Source: Hyunsoonleella flava
GTDB taxonomy: Bacteria; Bacteroidota; Bacteroidia; Flavobacteriales; Flavobacteriaceae
Length of the DNA: 64,000 nucleotides
Assembly: GCF_004310325.1 (NCBI RefSeq)
Contig: NZ_SIRT01000012.1
Coordinates: forward strand, 1 to 64,000
Direction of reading: 5' to 3'
Below the pieces are notes generated by a model. It was not told the DNA's origin, searched no databases, and worked only from the letters and a program-made list of their open reading frames with translations. The translations under genes and the position numbers were made by a program. Shown here piece by piece: positions 27,119 through 35,704 of this stretch. How positions within the stretch are numbered: position 1 is the stretch's first letter; each line of letters starts with the position of its first letter.

Positions 27119-28765
27119 ATGGCAATAGTTGTAAACATGCCGCGATTGAGCGACACAATGGAAGAAGGAACTGTCGCTACTTGGTTAAAAAAAGTAGGAG
27201 ACAAAATAGAGGAAGGTGATATTTTAGCTGAAATTGAAACAGATAAAGCCACTATGGAATTTGAATCCTTCAATGAAGGTACTTTGCTTCATATTGGTGT
27301 GCAGGAAGGTGAAACTACTAAAGTAGATGAACTTTTAGCTATCATAGGAGATGAAGGTGAAGACATTTCGGACTTATTAAATGGTGGAGGAAATGCTTCT
27401 GCTGAGGAAGCTAAAGAAGAAAAAGAAGAGGAGACGTCAAGCAACGATTCGAGTTCGGATGCTCCTACTGCTGATGAATCAGCAACCGGATCTACTGAAT
27501 TACCTGAAGGTGTCATAGTGGTAACTATGCCGAGGTTAAGTGATACTATGGAAGAAGGTACAGTTGCTACTTGGTTGAAAAAGGTAGGAGACACGGTTGA
27601 AGAAGGTGATATCCTAGCGGAAATAGAAACTGATAAAGCTACCATGGAATTTGAATCATTCCAATCAGGAACGTTATTGGAGATAGGTTTAAAAGAAGGA
27701 GAATCTGCAAAAGTAGATGAGCTTTTAGCTATTATAGGGCCTGCTGGAACTGACGTTTCAGGAGTAGCATCTAACTTTAGCGCAAGTGCTGCACCTGCCA
27801 AAAAAGAGGAAGCTCCTAAAGCAGAAACTAAGACGGAAACTCCGAAGTCATCTGCACCGGCTAAAACTGAAACAAAATCAAAAGCTCCTGCGCCAACACC
27901 AGTAACAGAAAACGGGCGTTTATATGTATCGCCTTTGGCTAAAAAGTTAGCTGAGGAAAAAGGTATTAACCTAACAAAGATTCAAGGTTCTGGTGAGAAC
28001 GGACGCATTATAAAAAGAGATATTGAGAATTATGAACCTGCAGCTGGAGCAGCGGCAGTTGGTAAATTTGTGCCTTCAGGTCAAGAAGATTTTGATGAGG
28101 TGCCAAACTCTCAAATGCGTAAAGCCATTGCAAAATCATTAACGAAGTCTAAATTCTCTGCACCACATTATTATTTGGCAGTAGAGTTCGATATGGATAA
28201 TGCCATTGCATTTAGAACGCAATTTAACTCTATCCCTGACACAAAAATATCATTTAATGATATTGTGGTGAAAGCCTGTGCGTTGGCATTAAAACAGCAC
28301 CCGCAAGTAAACTCACAGTGGTTTGATGATAAAATGCGTTTGAATAATCATGTACATATTGGTGTAGCTGTAGCTGTTCCTGACGGATTGGTTGTACCTG
28401 TAGTACGTTTTGCAAACGAGCAAAGTTTACCACAAATTGGTGCTGAGGTCAAAGAATTAGCTGGAAAAGCTAGAAATAAAAAATTGACGCCAGATGAAAT
28501 GTCTGGAAGCACCTTTACAGTATCTAATTTAGGAATGTTTGGTATTGACTATTTTACATCCATTATCAATCAGCCTAACTCTGCTATCTTATCTGTTGGA
28601 GCAATTGTTCAAAAACCAGTAGTGAAAAATGGGGAAATCGTCGTTGGAAACACGATGAAATTAACTTTAGCTTGTGACCACAGAACGGTTGACGGCGCAA
28701 CTGGTGCACAATTCTTGCAAACTTTAAAAGGATATATTGAAAATCCTGTAACGATGTTGGTGTAA
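27119..28765 (+). CDS. pdhC: Pyruvate dehydrogenase E2, dihydrolipoamide acetyltransferase
   Basis: A 548-residue core subunit. Two tandem lipoyl domains at about 1-80 and 136-216 have nearly identical sequence with the lipoylated Lys in ETDKATMEFES. Each is followed by an Ala/Glu/Pro-rich linker; a peripheral subunit-binding domain (YVSPLAKKLAEEKGINL ... GENGRIIKRDI) lies near 262-300, and the C-terminal catalytic acetyltransferase domain has SNLGMFGIDYFTSIINQPNSAIL and the active-site HRTVDG. Translationally coupled to pdhA; ends with its own terminator. Confidence 0.95.
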   Translation: MAIVVNMPRLSDTMEEGTVATWLKKVGDKIEEGDILAEIETDKATMEFESFNEGTLLHIGVQEGETTKVDELLAIIGDEGEDISDLLNGGGNASAEEAKEEKEEETSSNDSSSDAPTADESATGSTELPEGVIVVTMPRLSDTMEEGTVATWLKKVGDTVEEGDILAEIETDKATMEFESFQSGTLLEIGLKEGESAKVDELLAIIGPAGTDVSGVASNFSASAAPAKKEEAPKAETKTETPKSSAPAKTETKSKAPAPTPVTENGRLYVSPLAKKLAEEKGINLTKIQGSGENGRIIKRDIENYEPAAGAAAVGKFVPSGQEDFDEVPNSQMRKAIAKSLTKSKFSAPHYYLAVEFDMDNAIAFRTQFNSIPDTKISFNDIVVKACALALKQHPQVNSQWFDDKMRLNNHVHIGVAVAVPDGLVVPVVRFANEQSLPQIGAEVKELAGKARNKKLTPDEMSGSTFTVSNLGMFGIDYFTSIINQPNSAILSVGAIVQKPVVKNGEIVVGNTMKLTLACDHRTVDGATGAQFLQTLKGYIENPVTMLV

Positions 28766-28803
28766 CCAATTACCACGAAAGAAGTAATTTTGTGATAAAA
28801 ATT

Positions 28804-28837
28804 AAAAAAGCTGTTTCGATTGAAACAGCTTTTTTTT
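28804..28837 (+). terminator. Terminator of the pdhA-pdhC operon
   Basis: AAAAAAGCTGTTTC (28804-28817) and GAAACAGCTTTTTT (28822-28835) form a 14-bp perfect stem with a 4-nt loop and a T run to 28837. Confidence 0.92.
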
Positions 28838-28856
28838 GGGACTAATTGCCTCAAAC

Positions 28857-28872
28857 CTACCCTATTGGGTAG
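28857..28872. promoter_or_regulatory. Candidate response-regulator operator, copy 1
   Basis: CTACCCTATTGGGTAG is palindromic except for its central base pairs and lies 50 bp before the histidine-kinase gene. A second copy with one base difference sits after the response regulator at 31443-31458. With flanking A and T this copy can also fold as a hairpin (28853-28876) with a T run, so a second-terminator role is a competing explanation. Confidence 0.55.
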
Positions 28873-28922
28873 GTTTTTGCTTGTGTATGTTTTTGTACAT
28901 TTAAACATCTTTAAATGTTTCA

Positions 28923-30782
28923 ATGTTTTTTAGGCTTTTCGCTATAATTTGTTTCGGGGTAATTTCCAACTTTTCTTTTGGTCAAGAGGAATGCACCTGC
29001 GAGCTAGCGATTTCAAAACAAAAAAAAGAAATTTTTAGTAAAAGAGACTCATCCCAAGTTTTTCCGTTAATTAATAGTTATAAGACCTCAGGTACTGAAA
29101 GTTGTATCTACCAAGCTTTGGTGCTTGAGTTAGAGTATTACCATACCCGCAAAAACATAAAAGAGATTTCAGAAATGCTAAAGGCGCAAGAACGTATGCT
29201 CAGTTTTATGAATTGTAATGATGAATTTCTCTTTGGTTTTTACTTAAATAAGACACTCTTTTTTAAGGTTCAGCATGATTTCGAAAAGCTTTCAGAATTT
29301 GCTTTTAAGGCTTTGAGGGAAGCAGAAAGACTTGATGATGAAGCTAAAGAAATTGAAGCGATTAAAGAAATTGTTTTTTTATTTACAAGACTTAATGAGG
29401 ACCATAAGGTTTGGAGTTACGTGAAAAGAGCGGAAAAATTAATTGTTAAGAAAAATAATCCGATTCAATCTATAAGCGACTATCGGTGGTTGGGTTATCA
29501 ATATGAAACCAAATACACAAAAACTAACCGTGAAACACTTCTCGATTCAACACTATTATTCATCAATAAAGCAAAACCTGACGCATTAAAACATAAAGTG
29601 TATGATGAACTGGCATTAGTTTACAGAGCCTTAGAGGCTCATGCATATCACAAAGGAAACCCAAAGGAAGCACTTAAATACATAGACTCATCAATTTATT
29701 ATGGGAAAAGAATTAAGGGTGAAAAAAATTTATCTGGATTGTACCTTTCGAAAGCATGGGATCATTTGGATTTAGGTCAGCTAGAAAAAGCTAATAAATG
29801 GATGGATACCTCTTTGTTTTATGATAACAAAACTGATATAGCTGGTTATATGATGTTACAACACGAGGCTTCAGAAATTTATGCAGGGGCAGGTAAACAT
29901 AAGAAGGCACTGGATAGTTATAAGGTTTATAGTAAAATGAAAGACAGTATTTTAAATACTGAGCGCTTAAAGGTGGTTAGCGAATTAGAAACAAAATATA
30001 AAACAGAGCTTAAAGATGCTCAGATTAAACGCTTAATTATATTGCTTATCGTAGCGGCTTTTCTAATTGTGGGGATACTTTTTATAGGAAAAATGATTCA
30101 GCTAAAACGAACAAAACAGAAAAGCGAAGCATTACAATTGGCTTTTGAAAAACAATTGCAATTAGAAAAAGAGTTAGCTGATGTTCGCGATGGAATAGCC
30201 CAAGATTTTCATGACGATTTGGGCAACAAATTGGCAAGAATTTCTCTGCTCTCCAATTTGGTAAGTGGTGAAGCTACCCTAAAAACACCGAGTGTAAAAT
30301 CTAAGATAAAGCAAATAACCGAGGATGCCAATGGGCTATATAATGGCACAAGGGATTTTATTTTTTCATTGAAATCGCGCAGTGAATATTTGGAGGAAGT
30401 CATAACCTATCTATCTGATTTCGGACAAGATTATTTTAGCAACACCTCAATAAAATTTAAGGTTGAAAAAAAGATCGATACTAATGTGAAGCTTCCGTAT
30501 TACTGGAACAGGCATTTAGTGTATATATTTAAGGAAGCGATGACCAATGCGCTAAAATATGCACAATGTTCTTTAGTTATATTAAGGATTAATCATAAAG
30601 ATAATGAGCTTCAAATGGATTGTGAAGACGATGGAAAAGGATTAAATGAAGAGGACTTAAAATCTTCCAATGGGATGTACAACATGAAATATCGAGCCGA
30701 AAAGATTGGAGGAGAGTTAAAAGTGAAATCACTTAGGAATAAAGGTACAACACTCAGTTTTACGGGAAAAACAAAGCTTTAA
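28923..30782 (+). CDS. Membrane sensor histidine kinase with TPR-like sensor (NarX/HisKA_3 type)
   Basis: A 619-residue sensor kinase. Signal peptide MFFRLFAIICFGVISNFSFGQ leads to a periplasmic alpha-helical, TPR-like region (about 30-365), one transmembrane helix near 370-388 (LIILLIVAAFLIVGILFIG), a short coiled coil, the HisKA_3 dimerisation domain with phospho-His in QDFHDDLGNKLARISLL (about 429) and an HATPase domain with N-box FKEAMTNALKYA and G-box DDGKGL. The response regulator begins 5 nt later. The ligand is unknown; TPR-type periplasmic sensors of this sort are common in Bacteroidota. Confidence 0.88.
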   Translation: MFFRLFAIICFGVISNFSFGQEECTCELAISKQKKEIFSKRDSSQVFPLINSYKTSGTESCIYQALVLELEYYHTRKNIKEISEMLKAQERMLSFMNCNDEFLFGFYLNKTLFFKVQHDFEKLSEFAFKALREAERLDDEAKEIEAIKEIVFLFTRLNEDHKVWSYVKRAEKLIVKKNNPIQSISDYRWLGYQYETKYTKTNRETLLDSTLLFINKAKPDALKHKVYDELALVYRALEAHAYHKGNPKEALKYIDSSIYYGKRIKGEKNLSGLYLSKAWDHLDLGQLEKANKWMDTSLFYDNKTDIAGYMMLQHEASEIYAGAGKHKKALDSYKVYSKMKDSILNTERLKVVSELETKYKTELKDAQIKRLIILLIVAAFLIVGILFIGKMIQLKRTKQKSEALQLAFEKQLQLEKELADVRDGIAQDFHDDLGNKLARISLLSNLVSGEATLKTPSVKSKIKQITEDANGLYNGTRDFIFSLKSRSEYLEEVITYLSDFGQDYFSNTSIKFKVEKKIDTNVKLPYYWNRHLVYIFKEAMTNALKYAQCSLVILRINHKDNELQMDCEDDGKGLNEEDLKSSNGMYNMKYRAEKIGGELKVKSLRNKGTTLSFTGKTKL

Positions 30783-30787
30783 ATAAG

Positions 30788-31414
30788 ATGAAAAAGTATA
30801 AGGTGGTAATCATAGAAGACAATATACCATTAGGTTTGGGCTTTAAAGAGGTTATAAACAATACCCAAGAGTTTGCGGTTGTGAGTGTATATGATAATTG
30901 TGAGGACGCAATAGAAAATATGCTATATGATGATGCGCAGATTTATTTGGTTGATATAGAATTACCAGGGATGAATGGTGTTGAAGGTACTCGAGAAATA
31001 AAAAAAGCGCGCCCTAAGTCAAATATCATCATGGTTACTGTTTATGAGAATTCAGATGTCGTTTTTGATGCGCTATGTGCGGGTGCCACGGGATATTTAA
31101 CAAAAAACCTGCCGCCTTCAGATCTGGTTGATGCGCTCAACGAAACCGTAGCTGGAGGTGCACCCATGAGTATAAAAATTGCAAAAATGGTCGTAGGGTC
31201 TTTTCAAAAAAAGCCAAGTAAAATAGAGTTGTCTCCCCGAGAAAAAGAGGTATTGACTTTGCTCTCAGTTGGCAATAGTTACGATGTTATCGCCGAAAAA
31301 TTATTTATAAGTAGAAATACCATTAAGTTTCATTTAAAGAATATCTACATTAAGCTTCAGGTAAACTCTAATATTGAAGCAGTACAAAAAGCAAGTAAAG
31401 AGAACCTCCTTTAA
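30788..31414 (+). CDS. NarL/FixJ-family response regulator
   Basis: A 208-residue two-domain regulator. The receiver domain has acidic residues at VVIIEDN, the phospho-acceptor Asp in IYLVDIELPGMNG, the switch Thr in IIMVTVYE and Lys in GYLTKNLPPSDLV. The C-terminal LuxR helix-turn-helix is LSPREKEVLTLLSVGNSYDVIAEKL with SRNTIKFHLKNIYIKL. It is the cognate partner of the kinase 5 nt upstream. Palindromes on both sides of the pair are its likely binding sites. Confidence 0.93.
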   Translation: MKKYKVVIIEDNIPLGLGFKEVINNTQEFAVVSVYDNCEDAIENMLYDDAQIYLVDIELPGMNGVEGTREIKKARPKSNIIMVTVYENSDVVFDALCAGATGYLTKNLPPSDLVDALNETVAGGAPMSIKIAKMVVGSFQKKPSKIELSPREKEVLTLLSVGNSYDVIAEKLFISRNTIKFHLKNIYIKLQVNSNIEAVQKASKENLL

Positions 31415-31442
31415 GTAGTTCCAATTTTTTTCATTTTAAAAT

Positions 31443-31458
31443 CTACCCAATTGGGTAG
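31443..31458. promoter_or_regulatory. Candidate response-regulator operator, copy 2
   Basis: CTACCCAATTGGGTAG is a perfect 16-bp palindrome, 53 bp before the ELWxxDGT-repeat gene. A -7-like TACTTTTA lies at 31481-31488, so the palindrome covers the expected -33 position, as for an activator contacting RNA polymerase. No hairpin T run follows, so a terminator role is unlikely here. Confidence 0.65.
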
Positions 31459-31511
31459 TACAGCCCTTTGTTATCCGATTTACTTTTACCCAGAACTTTT
31501 AAAACCTATTT

Positions 31512-33143
31512 ATGATGAAGAAACAATTACTTATTTTATTAGTATTTACATTTACCATAGTCCACTCTCAAAGCATTGTTAAGGATATTAATATTGGTTT
31601 TCCCGATGCAATGCCTACTTATGCAAAAAATAGGATAGCCTACGGGGGGAAACTTATATTTGCTGCTGATAATGGTGTAAATGGTATTGAGCTTTGGGAG
31701 TCTGACGGCACTACGTTGGGAACAATCCTTATAAGTGATATGAGATCAGGAGCTTCAGATTCTAACCCAAATGGATTTCATGAATTTAATTCGCAAATCT
31801 ATTTTTCGGCAGCTGGCGTTCAAAACAAATATAATCTTTTCTCAACAGATGGAATTGCTATTTCATCTTATCCACAAATCAGGAGTGGCACTGGTTCGGC
31901 ATCGCCAAGGTTATTTACAACTTTTGGTAGCCTTTTAGTGTTTAGTGCCAGACCATCTGCCTTCAATCAATCTACGCCTTTTTATGGAGAGGAGATTATG
32001 GGATTTAATGGAAGTCCTTGGACGGGTGGAGGCGATCAAATAATGATAAAGGATATTAACCCTCAAGGGAATAGTTCTTCACCTGATTTTTATACCGAGT
32101 ACAATAACTTGCTTTACTTTGCAGCAACTGATGATGGTACAAATGGAAGAGAACTTTGGGTGACAAATGGCACAAACCTAGGTACAAACTTGTTATTTGA
32201 CATTAATTCAGGTGCTGCTAGTTCTAATCCAGCAGATTTAATAACTATAAGTAACAATCTATATTTTACTGCTGATGACGGAGTAAATGGCAGAGAATTA
32301 TGGATTTCGGACGGAACTTTGGCTGGAACACAACGATTTAGCAATATAAATCCAATTGCTGCAGATTTGGATAATCCTGAAAACCTTACCATATTTAATA
32401 ATGCTTTATATTTTACAGCAACGCATCCTACTTTAGGCACAGAGATTTTTAAACTGGGCGGAACAACCATATCAAACCTAAAAAATATCGCTTCAGGTAG
32501 CGGAGATAGTAATCCGTCCAATCTTTATGCCTCTTCAAATAGATTATACTTTTCAGCAGATAATACAGTAAATGGTATTGAATTATGGTCAACTACCGGG
32601 TTTTCTGCAACCACTAATATGGTAAAGGATATTAATACTTCTCCTTCTTCTGCAGATAGTAACCCTATCGGGTTTACAGAATATAATGGGAAGGTTTATT
32701 TTTCGGCTACAAACGGAGCGAATGGCACAGAACTTTGGGTTACAGATGGAACAAATGCGGGAACCTTCATGATTAGTGATATTAATCCATCGGGAAACAG
32801 TAATCCAATAGATTTGATTGTAGCCAATAATCTATTATTCTTCTCAGCAGATAATGGTTCGGCTGGAAATGAATTATGGAAATATCAAGATCCAACGTTA
32901 TCTACAAGCAACTTTGTACTAGAAAATACCAGATTATACCCAAACCCTATAAAAGATAGCTTTTCATTAGAAGCAGCTTCTGAGATTATGGACATATCAA
33001 TTTTTGATATCTCCGGAAAACAGATAAAAAACTTTGAACGAGACAGAAAGGAATATAGCGTGGGCGACTTGGCTCCTGGAGTTTACTTTGTTAATATTCA
33101 AACTGAAAAAGGAAAAATAACAAAAAAAGTTGTCAAGGAGTAA
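31512..33143 (+). CDS. Secreted ELWxxDGT-repeat protein with T9SS type A sorting domain
   Basis: A 543-residue protein with signal peptide MMKKQLLILLVFTFTIVHSQ. About seven repeats of ~60 residues each contain a motif of the form GxELWxxDGTxxGT (for example GIELWESDGTTLGT, GRELWISDGTLAGT, GTELWVTDGTNAGT) and probably form a beta-propeller. The last ~75 residues (LYPNPIKDSFSLEA ... ISIFDISGKQI ... YFVNIQTEKGKITKKVVKE) are the type A C-terminal signal recognised by T9SS and PorU. Position directly after the two-component system and its palindrome suggests it is a target of that system. Substrate or ligand unknown. Confidence 0.87.
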   Translation: MMKKQLLILLVFTFTIVHSQSIVKDINIGFPDAMPTYAKNRIAYGGKLIFAADNGVNGIELWESDGTTLGTILISDMRSGASDSNPNGFHEFNSQIYFSAAGVQNKYNLFSTDGIAISSYPQIRSGTGSASPRLFTTFGSLLVFSARPSAFNQSTPFYGEEIMGFNGSPWTGGGDQIMIKDINPQGNSSSPDFYTEYNNLLYFAATDDGTNGRELWVTNGTNLGTNLLFDINSGAASSNPADLITISNNLYFTADDGVNGRELWISDGTLAGTQRFSNINPIAADLDNPENLTIFNNALYFTATHPTLGTEIFKLGGTTISNLKNIASGSGDSNPSNLYASSNRLYFSADNTVNGIELWSTTGFSATTNMVKDINTSPSSADSNPIGFTEYNGKVYFSATNGANGTELWVTDGTNAGTFMISDINPSGNSNPIDLIVANNLLFFSADNGSAGNELWKYQDPTLSTSNFVLENTRLYPNPIKDSFSLEAASEIMDISIFDISGKQIKNFERDRKEYSVGDLAPGVYFVNIQTEKGKITKKVVKE

Positions 33144-33181
33144 AAGCTATGGGTTAAGAAAAAAACAACTACATGCATCAC

Positions 33182-33218
33182 ATTTTGATATTATCAAAAT
33201 ACCACCCGTAAGGGGTGG
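33182..33218. promoter_or_regulatory. Two adjacent palindromes before the cadherin lipoprotein
   Basis: ATTTTGATATTATCAAAAT (33182-33200) is a perfect 9+1+9 palindrome. One base later CCACCC (33202-33207) and GGGTGG (33213-33218) form a second inverted repeat with a 5-nt spacer, a weak relative of the CTACCC-N4-GGGTAG sites nearby. They lie in a 179-bp gap, 105-140 bp before the ATG. They may be operators or a hairpin at the end of the preceding transcript; no T run follows. Confidence 0.45.
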
Positions 33219-33322
33219 CTGTAGAATGCTTTGTAATAATTAGTTTTACCAATTCAACGGTAAAATATTTTAAAAAGTCAAAGAAGTAAATTCTTATTTA
33301 ATAACCCCCAAATCTTAAAATT

Positions 33323-33706
33323 ATGAATTCAATTAAATTTTTTTCATTAGCCTGCGCAGTAATGCTTTTTTGTGCGTGCCAGAAGGATGATACCCCCACA
33401 AATAGTGCTCCGGTATTGGAAGACAGGACTATGAATATGAATGAAAATCCAACGTCGGATTTAGTGACTACAGTAACCGCCACAGATGCAGATGATGACC
33501 AATTAACCTATACCATAGTCTCGCAAACACCTGAAAATAGTGTTGGTATTAATACTGCAAATGGTGAAATTTATATCGTTAATGCAAGCGCATTTGATTA
33601 TGAGCAAAACACCACAATCATAATTAATATCGAAGTTACTGATGGTGTTAATACAACGGCATCCGCGCTAACAATCAATATTTTAGATGTAAACGAAAAT
33701 GGTTAA
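33323..33706 (+). CDS. Small lipoprotein with a single cadherin-like domain
   Basis: A 127-residue lipoprotein. The signal peptide MNSIKFFSLACAVMLFCAC ends in a lipobox with Cys at 19. Residues about 32-127 form one cadherin repeat: APVLEDRTMNMNENP, the calcium-type DADDDQLTYTI, GEIYIVNASAFDYEQ and the end motif ILDVNEN. Cadherin repeats normally occur in long chains, so a one-repeat lipoprotein is unusual; it could be a surface calcium-dependent binding module or a remnant of a larger gene. The reading frame is intact. A 30-codon ORF begins 3 nt after its stop. Confidence 0.8.
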   Translation: MNSIKFFSLACAVMLFCACQKDDTPTNSAPVLEDRTMNMNENPTSDLVTTVTATDADDDQLTYTIVSQTPENSVGINTANGEIYIVNASAFDYEQNTTIIINIEVTDGVNTTASALTINILDVNENG

Positions 33707-33709
33707 TGT

Positions 33710-33802
33710 ATGTTTTCAAAACTCAGAAAATATAAACTAGAAATAGTTTACACTTTTTTTTATGTTTTCATGGTAAGCTTAATAATTTTGGCTCTAAGTT
33801 AG
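33710..33802 (+). CDS. Predicted 30-residue membrane peptide
   Basis: ATG at 33710 begins 3 nt after the stop of the cadherin lipoprotein and runs to TAG at 33800-33802. The peptide has a basic start (MFSKLRKYKLE) and one hydrophobic helix (VYTFFYVFMVSLIILALS), the usual build of bacterial small membrane proteins. A strong terminator follows 25 nt later, so it lies within the transcript. I recognise no homologue. Coupled position and composition support it; a chance ORF cannot be ruled out. Confidence 0.5.
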   Translation: MFSKLRKYKLEIVYTFFYVFMVSLIILALS

Positions 33803-33826
33803 GTTGATAGTTAAGTCCCCAATATT

Positions 33827-33864
33827 AAACCTGTTTCATACACTTGTTGAAACAGGTTTTTTTT
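33827..33864 (+). terminator. Terminator after the cadherin lipoprotein unit
   Basis: AAACCTGTTTCA (33827-33838) pairs with TGAAACAGGTTT (33848-33859) around a 9-nt loop, with eight T in total (33857-33864). Confidence 0.9.
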
Positions 33865-33891
33865 ATCTTTAATTTTTTAAAAAACTAAAAG

Positions 33892-34836
33892 ATGAAAAAA
33901 CTATTTTATTTGATACTGCCTGTACTGCTTTGTTGCTGTAAAAGTACTGTAAAAATCGAGCCAATTACTATTACATCAAATGACGTAAAAGACATAGTAA
34001 GTTATTTGGCTTCAGATGATTTAAAAGGAAGAAATACAGGTACAGATGGTATCGATACATCAGCCACTTATATTGAAACGCAGTTTAAAGCTTATGGTGT
34101 GAAGCCCTATTTTGAGACCTATCGCGACAATTTTAAAGTGGATACTCTGGATGCGTTTAACGTGGTAGGTTATCTTGAAGGAAATGATGATAAATTAAAG
34201 CACGAGTTTATCATCTTAGGTGCCCATTACGACCATATTGGTTATGGAAAATTGATTGAAGGTGATTCCATTGCAAACGGAGCTAATGATAACGCAGCTG
34301 GTACAAGTGCGGTAATGACTATCGCAAAATATCTAGCTCATATGAAGAACAACAAGCGCAGTATTATGTTTGCATTATTTTCAGCAGAAGAAAAAGGGCT
34401 TAAGGGTTCAAAACATTTGGCACAACGTTTAAAAGCAGAAAAAATTGATTTATACACCATGGTTAATTTTGAAATGGTAGGTGTCCCTTTTAAAGATCGC
34501 GATTACGAGGCTTTTGTAACGGGTTATGATATGTCTAACATGGCTGAAAAGATAAATGCTTATACCGAATCAAATCTCATTGGGAAATCTGATGTAGCTG
34601 TAAAATATAATTTGTTTAAAAGATCGGATAACTATCCATTTTATTTAGAGTTTAAGGTGCCTTCTCAAACCATATCTTCTTGTGATATGTCTAATTTTGA
34701 TTATTACCATCATGTAGATGATGAGGTTGATAAATTAGATTTCAATTTTATGGCTAGTTTAATCAATAAAACGATTCCTGCCATTGAAAATATGAGTAAT
34801 ACGCCAACAAAGGAAATAAGAATTACAAATGAGTAA
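33892..34836 (+). CDS. M28-family metallopeptidase lipoprotein
   Basis: A 314-residue periplasmic or surface aminopeptidase. The N terminus MKKLFYLILPVLLCCC is a lipoprotein signal. The M28 zinc ligands are visible: His and Asp in LGAHYDHIGYG and NGANDNAAGTSAV, the catalytic/ligand Glu pair in FALFSAEEKGLKGS, Asp/Glu near VNFEMVG, and the final His in DYYHHVDDEVDKL. An N-terminal lid region SYLASDDLKGRNTGTDG is typical. Its last 8 bp overlap the start of the next gene (SDR), so the two are translationally coupled. Confidence 0.9.
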   Translation: MKKLFYLILPVLLCCCKSTVKIEPITITSNDVKDIVSYLASDDLKGRNTGTDGIDTSATYIETQFKAYGVKPYFETYRDNFKVDTLDAFNVVGYLEGNDDKLKHEFIILGAHYDHIGYGKLIEGDSIANGANDNAAGTSAVMTIAKYLAHMKNNKRSIMFALFSAEEKGLKGSKHLAQRLKAEKIDLYTMVNFEMVGVPFKDRDYEAFVTGYDMSNMAEKINAYTESNLIGKSDVAVKYNLFKRSDNYPFYLEFKVPSQTISSCDMSNFDYYHHVDDEVDKLDFNFMASLINKTIPAIENMSNTPTKEIRITNE

Positions 34837-35512
34837 AAACATCATTATTACTGGAACTAGTCGTGGCATAGGATTCGAGTTAGTGCAGCTTTTTGCAAAA
34901 GCAGGACATAAGGTTTTAGCATTGTCTAGAAACGAAAAGCCGATTCAAAATTTAAGTTTAGAGAATGTTGCCTGTTTTTCTTTTGATTTGAATGACGGCA
35001 GAGCGTATAGCGAAGTAGAGAATTTTATAAAGAGTGAATGGCAGCATGTGGATATTCTCATAAATAATGCTGGGGCACTTTTGAACAAACCATTTGCTGA
35101 AACTACCATTTCAGATTTTGAGTATGTGTACAAAACCAATGTTTTTGGAGTTTCAGAGCTTACAAGGGTTACAATTCCATTTATGAACAAAGGAAGTCAT
35201 GTTGTAACTATAAGCTCTATGGGAGGTGTACAAGGAAGTATGAAGTTTCCTGGGCTGGCAGCCTATAGTTCGAGCAAAGGCGCTGTAATAACTTTATCAG
35301 AGTTACTTGCTGAGGAATACAAAGATGAAGGTATTTCATTTAACGTTTTGGCGTTAGGTGCAGTACAAACTGAAATGTTGGAGGAAGCGTTTCCAGGGTA
35401 TCAGGCACCAATAACTGCCTTAGAAATGGCACAGTATATTTTTGATTTTTCTTTAAATGGAAATAAATACTACAATGGTAAGCTGTTGCAGGTTTCAAAC
35501 TCTACGCCGTAA
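34829..35512 (+). CDS. Short-chain dehydrogenase/reductase (SDR)
   Basis: A 227-residue NAD(P)-dependent oxidoreductase with the Rossmann motif IITGTSRGIGFEL, the NNAG motif (LINNAGALLN), the active-site Ser in VVTISSMGG and the catalytic YxxxK as YSSSK. Classical SDR length. Its start overlaps the M28 peptidase end. The substrate is not predictable from sequence. Confidence 0.9.
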   Translation: MSKNIIITGTSRGIGFELVQLFAKAGHKVLALSRNEKPIQNLSLENVACFSFDLNDGRAYSEVENFIKSEWQHVDILINNAGALLNKPFAETTISDFEYVYKTNVFGVSELTRVTIPFMNKGSHVVTISSMGGVQGSMKFPGLAAYSSSKGAVITLSELLAEEYKDEGISFNVLALGAVQTEMLEEAFPGYQAPITALEMAQYIFDFSLNGNKYYNGKLLQVSNSTP

Positions 35513-35704
35513 TACGTTGTAATACATCTTGTTAGTTCAACTAGTATAAAAGATGTTTAACGATAATAATGTTCAACAGGCAATCAGTTATTTAGTTTTA
35601 CGTTCCTTAAATAGTTAATAGAACCCCAAAGAAAGACACCTATCCATAATTCAAAAGCATACAGGAATTTAAATTATTACTTCAATAGATCGTGTATTGG
35701 TTTT

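Noticed and set aside
27289-27801. Long minus-strand open frame opposite the E2 lipoyl domains
   Set aside because: It mirrors the repetitive lipoyl and Ala/Ser linker codons and has no conserved protein features; the sense frame is clearly pdhC.
27119-27880. Internal nucleotide duplication in the E2 gene
   Set aside because: Two near-identical lipoyl domains are normal for this enzyme, and both lysines are intact.
35552-35617. Short ORF of about 21 codons upstream of the Asp-box protein
   Set aside because: No hydrophobic or conserved pattern, no good start context, and not in frame with the next gene.
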